A stretch of DNA of 35,365 nucleotides. Source: Chloroflexota bacterium (lineage in GTDB: Bacteria; Chloroflexota; Dormibacteria; Dormibacterales; Dormibacteraceae). Positions 29,016-35,365 of this stretch are shown here, piece after piece (the first letter of the stretch is position 1; the number at the start of each line of letters is the position of its first letter). The notes under the pieces are model-generated. The model was not told the origin of the DNA. It was given only the letters and a program-made list of their open reading frames with translations, and did no database searches. A program made the translations under genes and the position numbers. The stretch covers positions 1 to 35,365 of the forward strand of contig VBFH01000070.1 in the NCBI GenBank assembly GCA_005883575.1, written 5' to 3'.

Positions 29016-29093
29016 TGGTGCCGGCGCGGGGACTCGAACCCCGGACCCTCGGTTTAAAAGACCGCTGCTCTAACCAAGCTGAGCTACGCCGGC
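29016..29093 (-). tRNA. tRNA-Lys (anticodon UUU), CCA encoded
   Basis: The minus strand gives a full cloverleaf: acceptor GCCGGCG/CGCCGGC, D-arm GCTC...GAGC, anticodon loop CTTTTAA (anticodon TTT), T-arm CGGGG-TTCGAGT-CCCCG, then A and an encoded CCA. The top anticodon-stem pair is a G-A mismatch. Its 3' end faces the toxin-antitoxin island. Confidence 0.93.
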
Positions 29094-29111
29094 CAAAAGG
29101 AATTGTGGCGG

Positions 29112-30103
29112 TTACGAATCTAGGCGGTGGGGCGCTTCAGGCGCAGTGAAGACGCTACCGTCGTGCGGGCTCGACCGCTCGACGAACAGCGATCCTCCAT
29201 ACCGCTCCGCGAGCTGGCGGCTGATATAGAGCCCCAGCCCGGTGCCGGACGGATACCCGAACTCGACATCGTCCACCCGATAAAACTGCTCGAACATCAC
29301 TCGCGCCGCAGCCGGTACTCCGATGCCGGAATCGGTGACCCTCACTTCGGGCGCCTCGCCATCAGCGACCTGCACCTTGATGCGCGCCGGCGGATGGCTG
29401 TACGTCATCGCGTTGTTGAGCAGGTTGTCGAGGATGATGCCGATGTCGTGTGGGCTGCTATCGACGGTGAGGTGAGCACGCCTCTCAGCAGGCGGTCGAC
29501 TACGCGCACCGGATCCGTCTCCCTGGCCAAGGCCTCGGCGACGTCGAGGCCGATCCGGCGGCGCTCGGCCGCAGGCGCGACTTCTTCAACTGCCCGCCTC
29601 CGCGAGCACCGAGCCTGAGTACTGCCAACATCAACCTGACCCGCCGCTGACGCTCACGTTCGCGCTCGTGCAGCGAGGCGGCGTGCTGGCGCGGCCGAAG
29701 TGGTCGATCTTCGCGGCCATCGCGGGTGAAGTTCCTGCGCTGCACGGCCAGCGTTTCAGCCAGGCGACGTCGACCCTGTCCCGGAAACAAAACGAAGTGC
29801 CCCACCCACATCACAGCCGTGGCCGAGGCGATGAAAACGACCGGAAGCGAGCGCCAGCTCTCACGCAACGCGGCGTCGAGCGAACCCAGGAGAGCCGCGA
29901 CGAGCATGCATGCGAACGCGAGGCCATCGCACACGGGTACGAACCATGTGAGCGTCGGCGCCGATGGCGTGAAGGGGCCCCACAACAAGATCGGCATGCC
30001 GATCGCCAGCGCGGCCCGCCGAGCCGAGCCGGACCGAGAATTGCGACCACGCCGAATTCGCTGCGAACAGATACCTCTCGGTGTTGAACCGGATGGAGAG
30101 CAT
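29112..30103 (-). pseudogene. Membrane sensor histidine kinase, internally deleted
   Basis: Three parts of one protein lie in order on the minus strand in different frames. The first is a membrane segment (ALAIGMPILLWGPF...LTWFVPVCDGLAFACMLVAA...VVFIASATAVMWVGHFVLFPG). The second is a GAF-like start (ERRRIGLDVAEALARETDPVRVVDRLLRGVL, around 29,480-29,580). The third is a kinase ATPase domain with N-box (IILDNLLNNAMTYSHPP), G1 box (VTDSGIGVP) and G2 box (GTGLGLYISRQLAERYGG). The GAF body and the HisKA phosphoacceptor helix are absent between the last two parts, so an internal deletion plus frameshifts is the best explanation. It cannot autophosphorylate. Exact ends are uncertain. Confidence 0.7.
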
Positions 30104-30106
30104 GAA

Positions 30107-31774
30107 ATGGCGCGAGTGTTTAGCCTTCCCCGGGTGCGTTCGGGCGCCCGGCTCATGCTCCTCATGCTCGTGGCTGCCGCATGCAATCCCAACGCCAATC
30201 CCCCGCCCTCGCCCGAACCGCTGGCCTCCGATCAGACCCTCAGCTTCCCGATCGCGCAGGACGTCGGTGACTTCGACCCTGCGCTGATCTCCAGTGCCGC
30301 CGACGTCGACATCCTGCGCAACGTCTTCTCGGGCCTTTATCGATTCGACCAGCGCCTTCAGGAGGTGCCAGACATCGCCGCCGGCCCGCCGGCTGTCTCA
30401 GACGATGGCCTCAGGTACACGTTCCACGTTCGCTCCGACGCCCGCTTCTCCAACGGCGATCCAATCACCGCCGACGATTTCATCTACAGCTGGAACCGCG
30501 CTGCGGCGAAGCAGGGCGACTACGCGAGCCTGTTCGATGTCATCGCCGGCTATCAAGCAGTCGCGGCCGGCAGGACCGGCCAGATGATCGGCCTCAACAA
30601 GGTCGACCCCACGACCTTCACGGTCACGCTCGTCAAGCGCGCCGGCTACTTCGTTACCGAGGTCGGGCTCTGGCCGTTCTGGCTCGTCGACCAGAAGGTG
30701 GTCGCGAGCGCCGGTGAGGATGCCTGGTTCTCGAAGCCTGAGACGCTGATCGGGAGCGGCGCCTTTCGAATGACCGCACGCACGCCGGGACTGTCGATTG
30801 ACTTCGAGCCGGTGAGCGGCTGGTACGGCGGGAAGACCGGGCAACTTTCCCGTGTCCACATCGCGGTCATGGCCGACGCCACCGCGCAGGTCGCGCAGTA
30901 CGAGTCCGGAGTGCTCAGCCTGATCGGATATGGTCGCCAGGCTCTGCCACCGGCGGCAGCCGCGCGTTACACGACCGACTCCAGGCTCAGGGGCCAGCTC
31001 GCTCTCGTTCCGCTCGGAACCACCTTCTGGGCAGGCTTCAACCTGAAGACAGGTCCGTTCGCAGGGATCGACGCCGGACGCGCCGGCCGTCACGCATTCA
31101 GCATCGCGATCGACCGCAAAACGCTTGTCGATGCCGTGTGCAACGAGAAGACGACTTGCGAGGCGGCGAGCGGCGGAGTCGTGAGCAAAGGCCTCGCCGG
31201 CTACCTCGGCGACGGCCAGGACCACAACTTCAAGTTCGACGCGAAGGCCGCAAGGGCCGAGTACACTGCGTGGGATCCGAGCGGCGTGAAGGTGAAGGGG
31301 CTGTCGTACACGTATGACGCTAACCCGTTCAATAAAGCCGTCTGCACGAACCTGCAGCAGCAGTGGAAGAAGAATCTCGGAGTCGACGTCGGGTGCGTGG
31401 AGATGGATCGGAAGACGTTCTTCGATCAACGCAACGGCGCGTGCGCCTATCCGATGTTCAGGCAGAGCTGGGCGGCCGACTACGACCACCCACAGGATTG
31501 GTTCGACTACCTGTTTGTCAGCGGCGCGAGCTCATCAGGCTCGTGCTACTCCAATCCCGACCTGGACAAGCTGGTTGCGAGCGCCGACCAGGTTCCGCTC
31601 GCGCAGGGATTGATCGATTACAAGACCAGCGGCGCACTCCTGGTCAACGATTCGGTCTTCGCGCCCCTCGTCTATGGCGTGCAGCAGTACCTGGTTCATC
31701 CATATGTCGTTGGCGCGGGCGGCAACGCGCTGTACGACAACTACTGGACGTCTGTTCGCATCCTCAAGCACTAG
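30107..31774 (+). CDS. Peptide-type ABC transporter substrate-binding lipoprotein
   Basis: This 555-residue extracytoplasmic binding protein belongs to family 5 (OppA/DppA/NikA). A lipoprotein signal ends in LVAAAC (Cys26), followed by a Pro/Ser linker. The mature part has [56 protein letters not shown] (the family signature), SGAFRMT and [11 protein letters not shown]. It delivers oligopeptides or related solutes to the permease; the ligand cannot be stated. I chose ATG 30107, with GGAGAG as RBS. It is on the strand opposite to the other importer genes and overlaps the end of oppF by four bases. Confidence 0.93.
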   Translation: MARVFSLPRVRSGARLMLLMLVAAACNPNANPPPSPEPLASDQTLSFPIAQDVGDFDPALISSAADVDILRNVFSGLYRFDQRLQEVPDIAAGPPAVSDDGLRYTFHVRSDARFSNGDPITADDFIYSWNRAAAKQGDYASLFDVIAGYQAVAAGRTGQMIGLNKVDPTTFTVTLVKRAGYFVTEVGLWPFWLVDQKVVASAGEDAWFSKPETLIGSGAFRMTARTPGLSIDFEPVSGWYGGKTGQLSRVHIAVMADATAQVAQYESGVLSLIGYGRQALPPAAAARYTTDSRLRGQLALVPLGTTFWAGFNLKTGPFAGIDAGRAGRHAFSIAIDRKTLVDAVCNEKTTCEAASGGVVSKGLAGYLGDGQDHNFKFDAKAARAEYTAWDPSGVKVKGLSYTYDANPFNKAVCTNLQQQWKKNLGVDVGCVEMDRKTFFDQRNGACAYPMFRQSWAADYDHPQDWFDYLFVSGASSSGSCYSNPDLDKLVASADQVPLAQGLIDYKTSGALLVNDSVFAPLVYGVQQYLVHPYVVGAGGNALYDNYWTSVRILKH

Positions 31775-32781
31775 ACATCCTGCGAGAAATGACAAGCGGC
31801 CAAGTGACCCCGCAGCTTCTCCTCCAGCGGCGGCTCCACCTCGGCGCACGGAGTCGGGACCCGCGCGATTGGGCAACGGGTGTGGAAGCGGCATCCCGGC
31901 GGGGGATGGATCGGCGAAGGAATCTCGCCCGAAAGCTCGACCAGGCGACGGCCACGCTGCAGCTTTGGATCAGGTAGCGGGATCGCCGACAGTAACGCCT
32001 TCGTGTATGGGTGCTTCGGATTGCTGTACGTCTCAATGCTGTCCGCGATCTCGACGATCTTCCCCAAGTACATCACCATGACGCGATCGCTGATATGGCG
32101 CACCACTGAAAGGTCATGTGCGATGAACAGATACGTCAGATTGAACTCGCGCTGCAGGTCTTCGAGCAAGTTCACGATCTGCGCCTGGATCGACACGTCG
32201 AGAGCCGAAACCGCCTCGTCGCAAACAATGAGCTTGGGGTTGAGAGCGAGCGCTCGCGCAATCCCGATGCGCTGGCGCTGACCGCCTGAGAACTCATGCG
32301 GGTATCGGTTGTTGAAGTTGGGATTCAGACCCACGACGCGAAGCAGCTCCTGAACGCGTTGATTGAGCTTGCGGCCGCGCATCATCCGGAAGTTCACGAG
32401 TGGCTCGCCGATGATGTCGCCGACGGTCATCCTTGGGTCGAGCGACGCGAACGGATCCTGGAAGATGATCTGCATCTGACGCCTCTGCTGGCGCAGCTTC
32501 TCGCCGTGGATCTTGGTGAGCTGGACGTCGTCGAGAAAGACCTCGCCCGAGGTCACCGGGATTAGCTGCATGACGAGCCTGCCGAGCGTCGACTTGCCGC
32601 AGCCAGATTCGCCGACAAGCCCGAGCGTCTCGCCGTGGCGGATCTCGAAACTCACGCCGTCCACCGCCTTCACGGTCAGTCCGATGCCCACCGGAAAGTG
32701 CTTGACAACGTTTTCGACCCGGACCAGGACGGGCGGGCTGTCACCGGCAGGCAGCGGCCTCTCGCGTACTGCCTGCGCCAT
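31771..32781 (-). CDS. oppF: Peptide ABC transporter ATPase, OppF/DppF type
   Basis: This 336-residue nucleotide-binding protein has Walker [10 protein letters not shown] (57-65), Q-loop [16 protein letters not shown], signature [15 protein letters not shown], Walker [19 protein letters not shown] and H-loop FIAHDLSVV. The C-terminal oligopeptide extension has [14 protein letters not shown], typical of OppD/F/DppD/F, where cysteines can hold an Fe-S cluster. ATG 32781 overlaps the oppD stop by one base (TGATG) and gives the normal N-terminus. It pairs with OppD to drive import. Confidence 0.94.
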   Translation of the reverse strand: MAQAVRERPLPAGDSPPVLVRVENVVKHFPVGIGLTVKAVDGVSFEIRHGETLGLVGESGCGKSTLGRLVMQLIPVTSGEVFLDDVQLTKIHGEKLRQQRRQMQIIFQDPFASLDPRMTVGDIIGEPLVNFRMMRGRKLNQRVQELLRVVGLNPNFNNRYPHEFSGGQRQRIGIARALALNPKLIVCDEAVSALDVSIQAQIVNLLEDLQREFNLTYLFIAHDLSVVRHISDRVMVMYLGKIVEIADSIETYSNPKHPYTKALLSAIPLPDPKLQRGRRLVELSGEIPSPIHPPPGCRFHTRCPIARVPTPCAEVEPPLEEKLRGHLAACHFSQDV

Positions 32782-33839
32782 CAGTCGACCAGCTTGCCTG
32801 GCTCGAGCCCCGATGCCGCGCCCGGCCGGATGTCGAGGAGCTGGTCGGCGCCCATCTCTGCGCGTGCTCGGTCCATGGTGACCCAGCATGACGCGAACTG
32901 GTTGGGCTTGATCTCTTTCAGCTCCGGCTCGTCGGTAAAGCACTTCTCGATGCGGAATGGGCAACGCGGATGGAACCGGCAGCCGGCAGGCGGGCGCAGG
33001 AGGTCCGGCGCGATGCCCTCAATCGACCGCAATCGTTCATGGCGAAGGGCATCGACGCGTGGAATCGATTTCAGAAGCGACCACGTATACGGATGTTGCG
33101 GCCGGTCGAAGATCTCATCGACAGGTCCCTGTTCGACGATCTTCCCGGCGTACATGACGAGGACCCGTGTGCACAGGCCGGCGACCACGCCCATGTTGTG
33201 TGTGATCATGATGATCGCGGTCCCAAGCTCCTGATTCAGGTCCCCCAGCAGCTCCAGGATCTGCGCCTGCACGGTGACGTCGAGTGCGGTCGTCGGCTCG
33301 TCGGCGATCAGAACCGATGGGGCGTTGGCCAGTCCCATCGCGATCATTGCGCGCTGGCGCATGCCTCCGCTCAGCTGATGCGGAAAATCCTTGACACGAC
33401 TCTCGGCAGCGGGGATGCGCACACGTTTGAGCAGCTCGATGGTGCGCTGACGTGCCTGCGTTTTGCTCGCCATCTTGTGGGCGAGCATCGCCTCGGCGAT
33501 CTGGAAACCCGTCTGCAACACCGGGTTGAGTGAGCTCTGCGGGTCCTGGAAGATCATCGCGATGTCGCGCCCGCGAATCTCGCGAATCTCTTCGTCGGTC
33601 ACCTGCAGCAGGTCTTGATTCCGAAACAGGACGCGGCCGCCCACCACCTTGCCCGGATCGGGCACTAGACGGAGCAGCGATAGAGCCGTCATCGATTTTC
33701 CGCTTCCGGACTCACCGACGATACCGAGGCTCTCGCCGGGATAGAGGTCGAAGGTCACGCCGTCCACCGCCCTCACGATGCCGTCGTGCGTCCTGAACTG
33801 AGTCTGGAGATCCTTGACTTGCAGAATCGGTGACGCCAA
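32781..33839 (-). CDS. oppD: Peptide ABC transporter ATPase, OppD/DppD type
   Basis: The 352-residue ATPase has Walker A GESGSGKS (about 43-50), Q-loop [13 protein letters not shown], signature [15 protein letters not shown], Walker [17 protein letters not shown] and H-loop MITHNMGVV. The C-terminal [10 protein letters not shown]...C motif is the OppD/DppD hallmark. It lies nine bases after oppC and is followed directly by oppF, so the two ATPases form the importer's heterodimer. Confidence 0.95.
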   Translation of the reverse strand: MASPILQVKDLQTQFRTHDGIVRAVDGVTFDLYPGESLGIVGESGSGKSMTALSLLRLVPDPGKVVGGRVLFRNQDLLQVTDEEIREIRGRDIAMIFQDPQSSLNPVLQTGFQIAEAMLAHKMASKTQARQRTIELLKRVRIPAAESRVKDFPHQLSGGMRQRAMIAMGLANAPSVLIADEPTTALDVTVQAQILELLGDLNQELGTAIIMITHNMGVVAGLCTRVLVMYAGKIVEQGPVDEIFDRPQHPYTWSLLKSIPRVDALRHERLRSIEGIAPDLLRPPAGCRFHPRCPFRIEKCFTDEPELKEIKPNQFASCWVTMDRARAEMGADQLLDIRPGAASGLEPGKLVD

Positions 33840-33848
33840 CCGATCCTC

Positions 33849-34739
33849 CTACCGGCGCTGGCGGGGGTCGAGCGCGTCGCGCAGACCGTCGCCCAGGAAG
33901 TTAAAGGCCATCAGAGTCAGCGACAGCGCGATCGACGGCGCGATGACCATCGCCGGCGCGATTCGGATGGTGACGATTCCCTCGGCGGCCATCGAACCCC
34001 AGGTCGGGGTCGGGGGTGGGACGCCCAACCCGAGGAAGCTGAGGAACGCCTCGAAGAGGATCGCGGCGGGCACGCCAAAGGTCGCCTGGATGATGATCGG
34101 ACCCAGCGCGTTGGGCAGGATGTGACCGAACAGGATCTTTGAAGGCTTGGCTCCGCTCGCGCGGGCCGCCTCGATGAACTCACGCTCTCGCAGGCTGAGC
34201 GTCTGACCACGCACGAGGCGCGCCATGTCCATCCAGCGCGTGACGGCGATCGCGATGATGATGTTGGTCAGGTTTGGCCCGAGCAAGAAGACCAGGATCA
34301 GGGCGACCAGCAGGTCGGGGATTCCGTAAAACAGGTTGATTATGAACGTGACGACCTGGTCGAACCAGCCTCTGAAGTACCCCGCGGCCAGACCGATCGG
34401 CACGCCAATCGCCAGCACCACGATCTGTGTGCCGACACCGACGATGAGCGAGATCTGGGCCCCCGCCATCAGCCGGCTCAGGGTGTCGCGTCCCAAGGCG
34501 TCGACACCGAGCCAGTGCTGTCCACCCGGTCCTTGGTAGGGGATTCCGACGCCAACCTCGTACGTCGGGTAGGGGGTGTGGATGAGGGCGACCAGCGCGA
34601 CCACCACCAGGAAAGTCAGATAGACGACCCCTGCGAGGGCCAGCCGGTTCCTTCGGAGCCGGCGCCAGGCATCGCTCCAGAGGCTTGCTTGCTCCGGCGC
34701 GATCGGACGGGTGACGACTGCAGCTGCGGTGGCTGCCAT
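33849..34739 (-). CDS. oppC: Peptide ABC transporter permease, OppC/DppC type
   Basis: The 296-residue integral membrane protein begins with a short cytoplasmic tail and a TM helix (LALAGVVYLTFLVVVALVALI). The family HWLGVDALGRDTLSRLMAG motif follows, then several more TM helices and the EAA loop (REREFIEAARASGAKPSKILFGHILPNA), which contacts the ATPases. The end (FNFLGDGLRDALDPRQRR) is typical of OppC/DppC. The start overlaps the oppB stop by one base. Confidence 0.95.
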   Translation of the reverse strand: MAATAAAVVTRPIAPEQASLWSDAWRRLRRNRLALAGVVYLTFLVVVALVALIHTPYPTYEVGVGIPYQGPGGQHWLGVDALGRDTLSRLMAGAQISLIVGVGTQIVVLAIGVPIGLAAGYFRGWFDQVVTFIINLFYGIPDLLVALILVFLLGPNLTNIIIAIAVTRWMDMARLVRGQTLSLREREFIEAARASGAKPSKILFGHILPNALGPIIIQATFGVPAAILFEAFLSFLGLGVPPPTPTWGSMAAEGIVTIRIAPAMVIAPSIALSLTLMAFNFLGDGLRDALDPRQRR

Positions 34740-35365
34740 CAGTACCTGATCCTTGGATCAATCACTACGTAGAGAAGGTCTACGCCGAGGTTGGCCAGGC
34801 CGACCAGCGCCGCGTACCCCGTGAAGACGCCGATCACGATGTTGTAGTCGCGATTCAAGATGCTCGTGGCGAACTCTTTGCCAAGGCCGGGAATGCCGAA
34901 GATGTTCTCGATCACGACGCCCCCGGTGATGATCCCGATCACAAGGGGGCCCAGGATCGTGATCACCGGGATCAACGCATTGCGGAGCGAGTGGCGAATT
35001 GTGATCACCCATTCGCGAAGGCCTTTGGCGCGCGCGGTCCGGATGTAGTCCTGGCGGATCACCTCGAGCATGCTGGCTCGCGTCAGGCGGGCGACGATGC
35101 TGGCGTAGGGAAAGCCCAGCGCGAACGCGGGCAGCCAGATCGCGCCGATGGTCCCATATCGACCTGGCCACCCGATCTGGAAGTAGAAGGTGCCTTGCGT
35201 GATGTTGTCCAGCCACACGCCGAACGCCAGGATGAGAAATGTCGCGACCACGAAGTTCGGCATGCTGTAGCCGACCACCGACGTCGTGCTCAGAACGTAG
35301 TCAAGCCACGTGTTCTGGCGGATGGCCGCGACCACCCCAAAAGACATGCCGATGCCGATGGTGAA
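34739..35365 (-). CDS. oppB: Peptide ABC transporter permease, OppB/DppB type (partial)
   Basis: The gene runs off the right edge; the visible 208 or so residues are the C-terminal two-thirds. Seen are TM helices, the EAA loop (YIRTARAKGLREWVITIRHSLRNALIPVI), the ENIFGIPGLGKEFATSILNRDY segment and the final DLLYVVIDPRIRY, the standard OppB/DppB end. The frame continues past MSFGVVAA into FTIGIG at the window edge, so that Met is not the start. It should be the first gene of the oppBCDF operon. Confidence 0.95.
   Translation of the reverse strand, partial: FTIGIGMSFGVVAAIRQNTWLDYVLSTTSVVGYSMPNFVVATFLILAFGVWLDNITQGTFYFQIGWPGRYGTIGAIWLPAFALGFPYASIVARLTRASMLEVIRQDYIRTARAKGLREWVITIRHSLRNALIPVITILGPLVIGIITGGVVIENIFGIPGLGKEFATSILNRDYNIVIGVFTGYAALVGLANLGVDLLYVVIDPRIRY

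Larger units (their letters stand above)
26922..29060. mobile_element. tRNA-Lys-bracketed island carrying two toxin-antitoxin modules
   Basis: The segment is bounded by the tRNA-Lys 3' fragment and by the intact tRNA-Lys in the same orientation. This is the geometry left by integration into the anticodon-loop/3' part of a tRNA. Inside are only two toxin-antitoxin pairs and non-coding DNA; no integrase is visible. It could be a decayed element, a minimal element moved by an integrase elsewhere, or the outcome of an internal deletion. Confidence 0.65.

Overview
The window is high-GC chromosomal DNA from a free-living bacterium. About 15 kb of it (7,512-22,367) is a dense block of single-copy housekeeping genes: DNA polymerase III alpha, GatCAB, NAD-dependent ligase, a PcrA/UvrD helicase and a 23S rRNA methyltransferase. 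Lipoprotein signals, TTG/GTG starts, the GatCAB operon and a TRAP (trp RNA-binding attenuation protein) homologue would fit a deep-branching high-GC Gram-positive-like lineage such as Chloroflexota or Dormibacterota. This placement is an inference from gene content only.

Region 1 (1-7,092) is accessory and decayed. It holds a frameshifted epimerase, a secreted DUF11-like protein, the C-terminal remnant of an ATPase, a Kelch-type lipoprotein, a broken serine recombinase and a compact leftward operon of small unknown ORFs under an XRE-type regulator. An intact tyrosine recombinase follows, directly beyond the 3' end of tRNA-Thr(GGU). The layout resembles an integrated element. Two related small genes in the operon each carry a different single-base frameshift.

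Region 2 (7,138-22,367) is core. A rhodanese-domain protein converges on a TRAP homologue that overlaps the 3' end of dnaE. dnaE contains an in-frame 17-residue insertion encoded by a hairpin-forming sequence. An aminotransferase is divergent from dnaE. A tightly packed leftward operon follows: pcrA-ligA-(two-TM protein)-gatC-gatA-gatB-PHP phosphoesterase-rlmD-like. Most of its junctions are 4-13 nt overlaps.

Region 3 (22,415-26,756) is envelope and signalling: a GAF-class III cyclase whose transition-state arginine is replaced, a lytic-transglycosylase/Rpf-like protein, a PlsC-type acyltransferase and a secreted PKD-domain protein.

Region 4 (26,877-29,093) is a 2.1-kb insertion bracketed by an intact tRNA-Lys(UUU) and a displaced 45-nt copy of its 3' part. 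It contains two type II toxin-antitoxin modules, AbrB-PIN and RHH-PIN, in opposite orientations, and no recombinase. I consider this the most distinctive structure in the window.

Region 5 (29,112-35,365) holds a sensor kinase pseudogene with an internal deletion, then a complete peptide/nickel-type ABC importer set. The substrate-binding lipoprotein is on the plus strand and converges on the oppB-oppC-oppD-oppF operon. oppB is cut by the window edge.
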